From: a virus
Strand: one strand, 5' to 3'
Length of the DNA stretch: 27,400 nt
Virus record (IMG/VR): IMGVR_UViG_3300007513_000167
Location: 1-27,400 of that record
The notes under the pieces are model-generated. The model saw only the letters and a list, made by a program, of their open reading frames with translations. It did no database searches and had not been told where the DNA came from. Below are positions 7,155 through 15,385 of this stretch, in pieces. A program made the translations under genes and the position numbers. Position 1 is the first letter of the stretch. Each line of letters starts with the position of its first letter.

Positions 7155-8063
7155 ATGGAAATGTTTAATAAGAAGGAACTAGACAAGAGAATAGGTCCCC
7201 TTAAAAAAAATAAACGACTATATGAACTAGAAACAATCGAAGGATATGTTATTAGGAAATGTAGTGAACTTGGTTTAGAATCAAGTTATGATGTTTTAGC
7301 AGAAGAAATGCCTTATTTTAAGACAATGGGTTATACAGAGTTTGCAACAAGTTTTTATATGCAACCATTGAATCTTAAACAAAGGAACGAACAATTAGCT
7401 GATGCATGGAATTCAAAACCAGAATCTGTAGAAGATTATGCTAGTTATTTGATAAATAATATTCAAAAAAACACTGCTAATAAATATACAGATAGATCTG
7501 AAGAATTTGATAAGTATCCACCAAAAGATTATTTGGTTGTATTACCTGGATCAAATAAAATAAAATCTAATATCTGTTTAAATAGATTAAGAGAGATTAA
7601 AAAGCAACATGGAGATAATATATATTTTAAACCACACCCAATAACAACTCATCAAATAATTGGTGAATTAAAGGATTTTTTTGGTGAACAATGTATATTA
7701 CCTAGAACAATTGACATGTATTACTATATGCAAAAAGCTGAAGGTGTTTATACAACACATATAAGTGAAAGTGCTATTTATGCTGCTCTTTTAGGAAAAA
7801 GAATAGAACCAATAGATGTTTGGAATAATATTATGCATGGATCATTTTCATGTATAAATAGTTATCTCTTTACAAACCAAGATAATATAAAAGAATTTAT
7901 AAATCATACCTTCTCAAATCATAAATCAGGGATTATTAATCCCCATGTAGATAAAGATTGGAGAGCTAAAGTTGATAAGTATTTTGACTATATTATGGAA
8001 AAAAGAGAGGTATATAAAGATTGGTTTATTACTAAACCAAAGAAGAAAGTGATTAAAAAGTAA
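7155..8063 (+). CDS. Putative GT-B glycosyltransferase (capsule-biosynthesis type)
   Basis: This 302-residue protein starts at an ATG in the SD-less context TTTAATAATATGG. The second half has the layout of the C-terminal half of GT-B enzymes related to capsule polysaccharide transferases: DYLVVLPGS (125-133), a helix, then NIYFKPHP (155-162). After this come IDMYYYMQKAEGVYTTHISESAIYAALLGKRIEPI (about 186-220), the usual 'monitored position, Ser-Glu-Ser, Ala-Leu-Leu-Gly-Lys' nucleotide-sugar site. The N-terminal half is poorly recognisable and could be the acceptor domain. No membrane segment is evident, and the C-terminus is Lys-rich. Directly following two proteins with hundreds of Ser/Thr and dozens of NTS sequons, it is a natural candidate to glycosylate them. 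Modification of host capsule or teichoic-like polymers is the alternative. Donor sugar and acceptor are not deducible. Confidence 0.6.
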   Translation: MEMFNKKELDKRIGPLKKNKRLYELETIEGYVIRKCSELGLESSYDVLAEEMPYFKTMGYTEFATSFYMQPLNLKQRNEQLADAWNSKPESVEDYASYLINNIQKNTANKYTDRSEEFDKYPPKDYLVVLPGSNKIKSNICLNRLREIKKQHGDNIYFKPHPITTHQIIGELKDFFGEQCILPRTIDMYYYMQKAEGVYTTHISESAIYAALLGKRIEPIDVWNNIMHGSFSCINSYLFTNQDNIKEFINHTFSNHKSGIINPHVDKDWRAKVDKYFDYIMEKREVYKDWFITKPKKKVIKK

Positions 8064-8124
8064 AAAGCGTGACAATTGCGTGATAATATAAAAGTGAAAT
8101 AAAGTTTAATTAAATAATAAAATA

Positions 8125-8394
8125 ATGGTAAAAAACAAGAAAAAACCTACAAAGGTTACAAAAGAAGAATTAAAAACTATACAAGATTATGTTACAGCTA
8201 TCAATAGAACACAAATGGATATTGGTGGTTTAGCTTTTCAACAACAAGTAGGTGTACAAAAAATAAATACTTTACAAGAAAGACTAAGTGAATTTAATGT
8301 TAGCTTACAGAAAAAATATGGAAAAGTTTCTGTTAGCGTAAATGATGGAACTTTAAAAGAGATACCAGATGAGCCAGTTGATAAGAAAAATTAG
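8125..8394 (+). CDS. Small coiled-coil-like protein, function unknown
   Basis: An 89-residue protein: a Lys-rich head (MVKNKKKPTKVTKEE), then a predicted helical Gln-rich stretch (residues ~14-66, IQDYVTAINRTQMDIGGLAFQQQVGVQKINTL in shorthand) with heptad-like hydrophobics, then a polar tail. No catalytic motif. The 61-base gap upstream holds only a short direct repeat, GCGTGA, at 8067 and 8078. It begins a run of four small, overlapping genes leading to the large terminase. A virion or packaging accessory role is possible, but I do not recognise the family. Confidence 0.65.
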   Translation: MVKNKKKPTKVTKEELKTIQDYVTAINRTQMDIGGLAFQQQVGVQKINTLQERLSEFNVSLQKKYGKVSVSVNDGTLKEIPDEPVDKKN

Positions 8395-8590
8395 TATAGG
8401 TAAAGATTATAAAAACGAAGCTATGCATTATGCCGTAGATCAAGAGGTTTACGGCGGGCATATTATTTGTAATATAATTGAAGAAGACGATAAATATAGT
8501 ATTTTTATTAATAAAGGTGACGAAGTATTACCTTGGAAAGATTTTAATAAAAATATGGCTATAGCAGTTGAATACAATTTAGAGTATTAG
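8369..8590 (+). CDS. Small hypothetical protein
   Basis: At most 73 residues, overlapping the previous gene by 26 bases if the ATG at 8369 is used. A TTG at 8378 would give MIRKISIGKDYK and a shorter overlap, and is equally plausible. The sequence (YAVDQEVYGGHIICNIIEEDDKYSIFINKGDEVLPWKDFN in overview) looks like a compact alpha/beta fold with acidic patches. No motif is recognised. The stop shares its last G with the GTG start of the next gene (TAGTG), which supports translational coupling and a real gene. Confidence 0.6.
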   Translation: MSQLIRKISIGKDYKNEAMHYAVDQEVYGGHIICNIIEEDDKYSIFINKGDEVLPWKDFNKNMAIAVEYNLEY

Positions 8591-9174
8591 TGAAAGGTAT
8601 ATATAATTTTATAGTAAAACCAAAAGATACTAGATACAATAATACTAAAAAGATAGGTGATAAAGAGTTAATTATTAACACTGATAATTTCCAACACCAA
8701 CATGTTAGTAGAGAAGCTATAGTAATATCTGTTCCTAAATCAATTAAAACAGATATAAAAGTAGGTGATGAAATAATAGTGCACCATAATATATTTAGAA
8801 GATATTTAGATATTAGAGGTGATGAGCAAGATAGTAAAAGTTATTATAAAGACAATATGTATTTTGTTTTTATTGATCAAATTTACGCTTATAAAAGAAA
8901 TAAAGATTGGATACCTTTAGACCAGTACTGTTTCGTTAAACCTATTAAACCTTATAGTAAATTAGATACCAATAAAGAAGAACCTTTAATTGGTATACTG
9001 AAATATACTAATAAAAAATTACCTAAATCAGGTAGTTTAGTTGGATTTACACCTAATAGTGAATATGAGTTTGTTATTAATAACGAACGACTATATAGAG
9101 TAAGAACACAAGACATTGCAATTAAATATGAATATCAAGGAAAAGAAGAAGAATATAATCCAAGCTGGTTATAA
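8590..9174 (+). CDS. GroES/Cpn10-like protein with two tandem domains
   Basis: A 194-residue protein starting at GTG inside TAGTG. Residues ~5-95 follow the co-chaperonin pattern: FIVKPKDTR, REAIVISVPKSIKTDIKVGDEIIVHHNIFR (41-70 in outline), NMYFVFIDQIYAYK. 'KVGDEIIVHHN' corresponds to the GroES 'KVGD.V.F' barrel strand. A second copy of the fold seems to begin at DQYCFVKPIKP (about 113) and runs through GILKYTNKKLPKSGSLVGF to RTQDIAIKYEYQ. Ordinary GroES is ~95 residues, so this is a double-length form. Phage co-chaperonins such as T4 gp31 help fold capsid protein with host GroEL, and the position just before the packaging and head genes fits that. It could instead have become a structural protein; the assignment rests on motif resemblance. 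Confidence 0.55.
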   Translation: MKGIYNFIVKPKDTRYNNTKKIGDKELIINTDNFQHQHVSREAIVISVPKSIKTDIKVGDEIIVHHNIFRRYLDIRGDEQDSKSYYKDNMYFVFIDQIYAYKRNKDWIPLDQYCFVKPIKPYSKLDTNKEEPLIGILKYTNKKLPKSGSLVGFTPNSEYEFVINNERLYRVRTQDIAIKYEYQGKEEEYNPSWL

Positions 9175-9403
9175 AGCAGTTGAGGAATTAGTAAAAGTTG
9201 CCAAAGAACCTATAGTTGATAGTGATGATGATATATCAGCTGATAGATTAAAAAACGCAGCCGCAACCAAAAAATTAGCTATATTTGATGCTTTTGAGAT
9301 ATTATCTAGAATTCAAGAAGAAGAGAATTTATTAGAAAATAAACCTAAAGAAGAAAAAGAAAAGAAAGCTTTTGGGGGTTTTGCTGAAAGAAGATCTAAA
9401 TAA
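9128..9403 (+). CDS. Candidate small terminase subunit / TerL-linked small protein
   Basis: With the ATG at 9128 the product is 91 residues; a TTG at 9116 would add four. It overlaps the GroES-like gene by 47 bases, and its TAA overlaps the TerL start (TAATG). It is charged and helical, with IQAGYKAVEELVKVAKEP, then DRLKNAAATKKLAIFDAFEILSRIQEEENLL, and a Lys/Glu-rich end with FGGFAERRSK. A short helical DNA-binding or oligomerising protein translated with TerL suggests a small terminase, but no helix-turn-helix is clear and the length is short for that role. Confidence 0.5.
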   Translation: MNIKEKKKNIIQAGYKAVEELVKVAKEPIVDSDDDISADRLKNAAATKKLAIFDAFEILSRIQEEENLLENKPKEEKEKKAFGGFAERRSK

Positions 9404-11625
9404 TGTACGAGCAAAATTTATATAAGGTTGTAGAACCTTTAAAGATAAATACTATAAAAAGGCTTAATAAGAAAAAAGCCTGGAAATACGGATATAATAA
9501 AGAACATGATATTGTTGTTATATCTAAAACTGGTCAAATAGGTGAAATATATGAAATACAAAACTTTCAAATAGCTTTACCAAAAGAACCAAAGAAAATA
9601 TTTAGTAGATCTGAAGATAAAAAAGAACAATACTGGGAACAATTTAACTTACCTAAAGAATTTAAGAATATAAGAAGTATTTTTGATTGGAAGCAGTATC
9701 CAGATGATTTTAAAGAAAACTGGTTTGATTATATAGACGATGAATTTAATCGTAGAGAAAATGGGTTTTGGTTTAATAATAAAGGAATTCCAACTTATTT
9801 AACTGGTACACATTATATGTATCTACAATGGTCTAAAATTGACGTAGGTGCTCCAGAGTTTAGAGAAGCAAATAGATTATTCTTTATATTTTGGGAAGCT
9901 TGTAAAGCTGATAAAAGATGTTATGGAATGTGTTATTTAAAAAATAGACGTTCTGGATTTTCTTTTATGTCTAGTGCTGAGAGTGTTAATTTAGCTACAA
10001 TATCAAGTGATGCTAGATATGGTATATTATCTAAAACTGGTGCTGATGCTAAAAAAATGTTTACTGATAAAGTTGTACCTATATCCATAAACTATCCATT
10101 CTTCTTTAAACCGATTCAAGATGGTATGGATCGACCAAAAAGTGAACTTGCTTTTAGAGTACCTGCTCAAAAGTTTACTAGAAGAAAAATAACTACTAAC
10201 GAAAAAGTAGAAGAAATAGTAGGTTTAGATACTACTATTGATTGGAAAAATACTGGTGATAATAGTTATGATGGGGAAAAACTCAATTTACTTGTACATG
10301 ATGAAAGTGGTAAATGGGAGAGACCTGATAATATATTAAACAACTGGAGGGTAACAAAAACATGTTTACGTTTAGGTAGTAGAATTATTGGTAAATGTAT
10401 GATGGGTTCTACATCAAACGCATTAGACAAAGGTGGTGATAATTTTAAAAAACTATATAACAACTCAGATGTTACAAAACGAAACCGCAATGGACAGACA
10501 AGCTCAGGACTCTATTCTTTGTTCATACCTATGGAATGGAACTACGAGGGATTCATTGATATGTATGGAATACCTGTATTCAATACACCACAAGAAGAAA
10601 CTTATGGTCCTCATGGAGACTTAATAGATATAGGTGTTATAGAACATTGGCAGAACGAAGCAGATGGCTTGAAGAATGATCAAGATGCTTTAAATGAGTT
10701 TTATAGACAATTTCCAAGAACTGAAGAACATGCTTTTAGAGATGAGGCAAATAATAGTATATTTAATTTAGTTAAAATATATGAACAGATAGATTACAAT
10801 GAGGAAATGAATCATGGTATATCTACTGGTAATTTTCAATGGATTAATGGTATAAAAGATACAAATGTTATGTTTTATCCAGATCCAAAAGGAAGGTTTA
10901 AAGTTAGTTGGATACCAAAACCTGAACTACAAAATAAAGTAGTAAACAACAATGGTAGAAAACAACCTGGTAATGAGCATATAGGAGCTTTTGGGTGTGA
11001 TAGTTATGATATATCAGGAACTGTTGATGGTAAAGGATCTAAGGGTGCTTTACATGGTTTAAGTAAATTTAGTATGGAAGATTGTCCACCTAGTCAATTT
11101 TTCTTAGAATATATAGCTAGACCTCAAACTGCTGAGATATTTTTTGAGGATGTTTTAATGGCATTAGTATTTTATGGGATGCCATTATTATGTGAAAATA
11201 ATAAACCTAGACTTTTATATTATTTAAAACGTAGAGGTTATAGAGGTTATTCAATGAATAGACCTGATAAAGTTTGGAATAAATTATCAGTTGCTGAGAA
11301 AGAAGTAGGTGGTATACCAAATACTAGTGAAGATGTTAAACAGGCCCATGCTGCTGCTATTGAGATGTATATACAAAATAGTGTTGGTATAAAACAAGAC
11401 GGAACACATGGTAACATGTATTTTAATAGAACATTAAACGATTGGGCAAGATTTGACATAATGAAAAGAACAAAGTACGATGCTACTATAAGTTCTGGTT
11501 TAGCTATTATGGCTTGTAATAAACATTTATATACACCATATGCAGATAGACAAAAAACAAAGTTAAATATAAGTATATCTAAATATAAAAACAAAGGTAT
11601 GCATTCAAAATTAATAAAAAAATAA
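9403..11625 (+). CDS. terL: Terminase large subunit
   Basis: A 740-residue packaging motor. The ATPase half has KNRRSGFS (180-187) in the Walker A position, without the classical GKT/GKS; Walker B LNLLVHDE (294-301) with catalytic E301; and coupling motif GSTSN (335-339). The nuclease half (RNase H-like fold) supplies an acidic triad candidate: D533 in GAFGCDSYD, E598 in PLLCENN and D693 in KYDATISSGLA. It is longer than typical TerL proteins (450-650) because of an N-terminal extension of about 120 residues with aromatic motifs (FDWKQYPDDFKENWFDYIDDEF in outline). It cuts and pumps DNA into the prohead through the portal encoded next, one base downstream. This is the firmest functional call in the window. 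Confidence 0.92.
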   Translation: MYEQNLYKVVEPLKINTIKRLNKKKAWKYGYNKEHDIVVISKTGQIGEIYEIQNFQIALPKEPKKIFSRSEDKKEQYWEQFNLPKEFKNIRSIFDWKQYPDDFKENWFDYIDDEFNRRENGFWFNNKGIPTYLTGTHYMYLQWSKIDVGAPEFREANRLFFIFWEACKADKRCYGMCYLKNRRSGFSFMSSAESVNLATISSDARYGILSKTGADAKKMFTDKVVPISINYPFFFKPIQDGMDRPKSELAFRVPAQKFTRRKITTNEKVEEIVGLDTTIDWKNTGDNSYDGEKLNLLVHDESGKWERPDNILNNWRVTKTCLRLGSRIIGKCMMGSTSNALDKGGDNFKKLYNNSDVTKRNRNGQTSSGLYSLFIPMEWNYEGFIDMYGIPVFNTPQEETYGPHGDLIDIGVIEHWQNEADGLKNDQDALNEFYRQFPRTEEHAFRDEANNSIFNLVKIYEQIDYNEEMNHGISTGNFQWINGIKDTNVMFYPDPKGRFKVSWIPKPELQNKVVNNNGRKQPGNEHIGAFGCDSYDISGTVDGKGSKGALHGLSKFSMEDCPPSQFFLEYIARPQTAEIFFEDVLMALVFYGMPLLCENNKPRLLYYLKRRGYRGYSMNRPDKVWNKLSVAEKEVGGIPNTSEDVKQAHAAAIEMYIQNSVGIKQDGTHGNMYFNRTLNDWARFDIMKRTKYDATISSGLAIMACNKHLYTPYADRQKTKLNISISKYKNKGMHSKLIKK

Positions 11626-11626
11626 T

Positions 11627-14047
11627 ATGGCTGATTCGGTTTTAAAAGGATTTTTTCCTAGTCAAGTTGTTAGCGATCAAGAAAAAATGAGTTCAGAGTA
11701 TGGACTTAAAGTCGCTAAAGCTATAGAAAGCGAGTGGTTTAATAGAGATTCAGGTACTAATAGATTTTATAATAATCAAAATGAATTTCATAAACTAAGA
11801 CTTTACGCACGAGGAGAACAATCAATACAAAAATACAAAGATGAATTATCGATAAACGGTGATTTATCTTATCTTAATTTAGACTGGAAGCCGGTACCTA
11901 TTATACCTAAATTTGTAGACATAGTAGTAAATGGTATAGCTGATAGAAGTTATGATGTAAAATGTTATTCACAAGATCCATATGGTGTTGCTAAAAGAAC
12001 ACAGTACATGGAATCAGTATTAAGAGATTTAGAAACTAGAGAGTTAACTAAATTCGCAAATGAAGCTTTTGGTATTAATTTAGCTGAAAATGATCCAGAA
12101 AGATTACCTAATAGTGAAGAAGAATTACAACTTCATATGCAATTAAGTTATAAACAAGAAATTGAATTAGCGGAAGAACAAGCCATTAATACTGTATTAG
12201 AAGGTAATCGTTATGAAAACACTAGAAAAAGATATTATTATGATTTAGCTGTTTTAGGTATCGGTGCTGTTAAAAATACTTTTACAGAAACTGAAGGAAT
12301 TAAAATAGAGTATGTAGATCCTGCTAATTTAATATGGTCTTATACAGATGATCCATTTTTTGATGATTTATATTATATAGGTGAAGTTAAAAATATTCCT
12401 ATAAATGAGATAAAAAAACAATTTCCTGATTTAGATGAATCTGAAATGGAAGAGATTTCCAAATCTGGTTTCCAAAATACTGGTGTATTCTCAACACAAC
12501 AATCAAGTAGTGATTTAGATAAAAATACTGTTCAAGTTTTATATTTTAATTATAAAACATATATGAATGAAGTATATAAAGTAAAAGAATTATCATCAGG
12601 TGCTACTAAAATAATATTAAGAGATGATCAATTTGATCCACCTATTGAGGTTTATGAGAAGCAATTTGGTAAAATGCAAAGATCATTAGAAGTATTATAT
12701 GAGGGTGCTTTAATAGTTGGTAGTAAAAAATTACTTAAATGGGAACTCGCTAAAAACATGATGCGACCTAAAAGTGATTATACTAAAGTAAAATTAAACT
12801 ATAATATTGTTGCACCTAGAATGTATAAAGGAAAAATAGAATCATTGGTAAGTAGAATTACTGGTTTTGCTGATATGATTCAATTAACTCATTTAAAGCT
12901 ACAGCAAGTAATGGCAAGAATGGTACCAGATGGTGTTTATTTAGACGCAGATGGTCTTGCTGAAATTGATTTAGGTAATGGTACAAATTACAATCCACAG
13001 GAAGCATTAAATATGTTCTTCCAAACTGGTAGTGTAATTGGTAGGTCATTAAACCAAGAAGGTGATATGAACCCAGGAAAAATACCTATACAAGAAATAC
13101 AAAGTGGTGCAGGTGGTCAAAAAATGCAATCATTAATAGGTACATACAATTATTATCTTCAAATGATAAGAGATGTAACCGGATTAAACGAAGCAAGAGA
13201 TGCTAGTACACCTAGTGAACACTCTTTAGTTGGTATTCAAAAGTTAGCTGCAGCAAATAGTAATACCGCTACAAGACATATATTGCAATCTGGATTATTT
13301 TTAACAGCTGAAACTTGCGAAGGTGTATCACTTAGAATATCTGATATATTAGAATATTCACCAACAAGAGAAGCATTTATTCAAAAAATTGGTAATCATA
13401 ATGTAGGGACATTAGATGAGTTAACTAATTTACATTTATATGATTTTGGTATATTTATTGAATTAGCTCCAGATGAAGAAGAAAAACAAATGCTTGAAAA
13501 TAACATTCAAGTTGCTCTATCTAAAGGATTAATTGATCTTGAAGATGCTATTGATGTAAGAAATATAAAAAATATTAAGTTAGCTAACGAACTACTTAAA
13601 GTAAGACGTAAGCAAAAAGCAGAAAGAGATCAGCAATTACAAGAGCAGAATATTAAAGCTCAAGCAGATGCTAATGCTGAGGCACAAAAAGTTGCAGCTG
13701 AAGCTGAAGTTCAAAAACAACAAGCTTTAGTTCAAACTAGTTTACAATTAGAAGAAGGTAAAGCTCTTTTAGAAGGAAGTAAATTAATGAAAGAAGCTGC
13801 TATTAAAAAAGAACTTATGAATCACGAATTTTTAATTAACATGAGATTAAAAGAAATGGAATTAAAAGTTGTGAAAGAAAAAGAAACTGAAAAAGAAGAT
13901 CGTAAAGATGAAAGAACTAAAATTCAAGCATCTCAACAATCTGAATTAATAGATCAAAGAAGTAATAATAAACCACCTAAAAACTTTGAATCTATGGGTA
14001 ATGATACATTAGGTGGTATAGATTTAGGATCATTTGATCCTAGATAA
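11627..14047 (+). CDS. Portal protein
   Basis: This 806-residue protein follows TerL by one base. Features expected of a large podovirus-type portal are visible: an N-terminal wing region; the segment RMYKGKIESLVSRITGFADMIQ (about 400-421); and a stretch LNQEGDMNPGKIPIQEIQSG through LIGTYNYYLQMIRDVTGLNEARDASTPSEHSLVGIQKLAAANSNTATRHIL (stem and crown helices). The C-terminal ~150 residues are a long Gln/Ala/Glu/Lys-rich helix (RKQKAERDQQLQEQNIKAQ onward), predicted to form a coiled coil or barrel extending into the head, ending in a disordered NNKPPKNFESMG tail. It forms the dodecameric DNA gate at one capsid vertex and docks TerL. The assignment rests on order and motif resemblance. Confidence 0.85.
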   Translation: MADSVLKGFFPSQVVSDQEKMSSEYGLKVAKAIESEWFNRDSGTNRFYNNQNEFHKLRLYARGEQSIQKYKDELSINGDLSYLNLDWKPVPIIPKFVDIVVNGIADRSYDVKCYSQDPYGVAKRTQYMESVLRDLETRELTKFANEAFGINLAENDPERLPNSEEELQLHMQLSYKQEIELAEEQAINTVLEGNRYENTRKRYYYDLAVLGIGAVKNTFTETEGIKIEYVDPANLIWSYTDDPFFDDLYYIGEVKNIPINEIKKQFPDLDESEMEEISKSGFQNTGVFSTQQSSSDLDKNTVQVLYFNYKTYMNEVYKVKELSSGATKIILRDDQFDPPIEVYEKQFGKMQRSLEVLYEGALIVGSKKLLKWELAKNMMRPKSDYTKVKLNYNIVAPRMYKGKIESLVSRITGFADMIQLTHLKLQQVMARMVPDGVYLDADGLAEIDLGNGTNYNPQEALNMFFQTGSVIGRSLNQEGDMNPGKIPIQEIQSGAGGQKMQSLIGTYNYYLQMIRDVTGLNEARDASTPSEHSLVGIQKLAAANSNTATRHILQSGLFLTAETCEGVSLRISDILEYSPTREAFIQKIGNHNVGTLDELTNLHLYDFGIFIELAPDEEEKQMLENNIQVALSKGLIDLEDAIDVRNIKNIKLANELLKVRRKQKAERDQQLQEQNIKAQADANAEAQKVAAEAEVQKQQALVQTSLQLEEGKALLEGSKLMKEAAIKKELMNHEFLINMRLKEMELKVVKEKETEKEDRKDERTKIQASQQSELIDQRSNNKPPKNFESMGNDTLGGIDLGSFDPR

Positions 14048-14073
14048 TTTGTTTAATTATATAATATTATATT

Positions 14074-15366
14074 ATGGCTAAAAAAGAAGAAAAGGTAGTT
14101 GAAGAAATTCAACCTACTGAAACTAAAAATGAAAACAAAATATCTGAACCGGAAACAAAAGAAGTAAAAAAAGAAGGTGGAGATATGAAAGTTAAACTTC
14201 CAAAAACACCAAAACAGTTTGTTAATGAAAAAGATAATGAACCAGTAAAAGTTGATTTAAGGAAGAAAAAAGAAGAAGTAGTAGAAGAAAATACTACTAA
14301 GGTTGATTTAACTAAAAAAGAAGAAGTTAAAGAAGAACCTAAAGAAGAGGTTGCTAAAGAAGAAGTTAAAGAAGAGGTTAAAGAAGAAAAAGCTCCTATA
14401 CTAGAAGAAATTGTTGAAGAAGAACCTGTAGTTAAAACTGAAAAAGAGGTTAAAGAAACAGTTGATAAACAAGTAGAGAAGTTAGAAGAAAAAGTAACCG
14501 AGGCACTTGATAAAAATGAATCAAGTGGAAAAGAATTACCGGAAAATATTCAAAAAGCTGTAGACTTTATGAATGACACTGGTGGAAGTCTTGATGATTA
14601 TGTAAAATTAAATCAAGATTATAGTAAACATGATGATACAAGTTTACTAAGAGAATATTTTAAACAAACAAAACCTCATCTTAATGATGAAGAAATTTCG
14701 TTTGTAATGGATGATCTCTATTCGTGGAATGAAGATAATGACGACGAAAGAGACATTCGTAGAAAGAAATTAGCGTTAAAAGAGCAAGTTGCAAACGCTA
14801 AGAGCCACTTGGAAGGCTTAAAATCCAGGTACTATGAGGAGATCAAGGCCGGTGTTAAGTTAACGCCTGATCAACAAAAAGCCATTGATTTTTTTAATAG
14901 ATACAATGAAGAGAGCGAGAGTAATCTCAAATTAGCAGAAGAGCAAAGAAACACATTTACTTCTAAGACAGATGAACTGTTCGACGCTAAATTCAAAGGT
15001 TTTGAATACAACGTTGGTGAGAAGAAATATCGTTACAATGTAAAAGATGCTGGGAAGCTTAAAGAAAACCAAAGTGATCTTAATAATTTTGTTGGTAAAT
15101 TCTTAGATAAGAAAAAACAACTACAAGATCCCCAAGGTTATCATAAAGCTTTATTTACAGCAAATAATCCTGATGCTATCGCAAATCACTTTTACCAACA
15201 AGGAAAAGCTGATGCTATGAAAGAAAGTATGGCAAAAGCTAAAAATGTTGACATGACACCAAATCAAACGCATGGAAATACGATTGATCATAGTGGCACT
15301 AAGTATAAAGTAATAAGCGGTGATGATTCTAGCAAACTTCGAGTAAAAATTAACAAAATTAATTAA
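14074..15366 (+). CDS. Putative scaffolding protein
   Basis: A 430-residue protein between portal and major capsid, where scaffolds are encoded. The first ~150 residues are almost only Lys, Glu, Val, Thr and Pro in short KEEVKEE-type repeats, predicted disordered or coiled coil. From ~150 on there is a helical domain with ELPENIQKAVDFMNDTGGSLDDYVKL, DTSLLREYFKQTKPHLNDEEISFVMDDLYSW, a charged coiled coil (RRKKLALKEQVANAKSHLEGL) and, near the end, HYFYQQGKAD-like ANHFYQQGKADAMKES. It ends with a basic tail, KYKVISGDDSSKLRVKINKIN, which could bind capsid subunits. No protease motif is seen. A scaffold driving prohead assembly is the likely role; a decoration protein is less likely. Confidence 0.7.
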   Translation: MAKKEEKVVEEIQPTETKNENKISEPETKEVKKEGGDMKVKLPKTPKQFVNEKDNEPVKVDLRKKKEEVVEENTTKVDLTKKEEVKEEPKEEVAKEEVKEEVKEEKAPILEEIVEEEPVVKTEKEVKETVDKQVEKLEEKVTEALDKNESSGKELPENIQKAVDFMNDTGGSLDDYVKLNQDYSKHDDTSLLREYFKQTKPHLNDEEISFVMDDLYSWNEDNDDERDIRRKKLALKEQVANAKSHLEGLKSRYYEEIKAGVKLTPDQQKAIDFFNRYNEESESNLKLAEEQRNTFTSKTDELFDAKFKGFEYNVGEKKYRYNVKDAGKLKENQSDLNNFVGKFLDKKKQLQDPQGYHKALFTANNPDAIANHFYQQGKADAMKESMAKAKNVDMTPNQTHGNTIDHSGTKYKVISGDDSSKLRVKINKIN

Positions 15367-15371
15367 CATTT

Positions 15372-15385
15372 AAAATTTAAAAACT
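15372..15385 (+). promoter_or_regulatory. AT-only leader shared with the internal-virion-like gene
   Basis: AAAATTTAAAAACT immediately precedes the capsid ATG, and the same bases precede the ATG at 26672. There is no purine-rich ribosome site. It may be a translation-enhancing leader of the kind seen in SD-poor Bacteroidota genes. Confidence 0.5.

Noticed and set aside
8067-8083. Direct repeat GCGTGA separated by CAATT in the gap before 8125
   Set aside because: Only two six-base copies; a regulatory site is possible but nothing in the context supports it.
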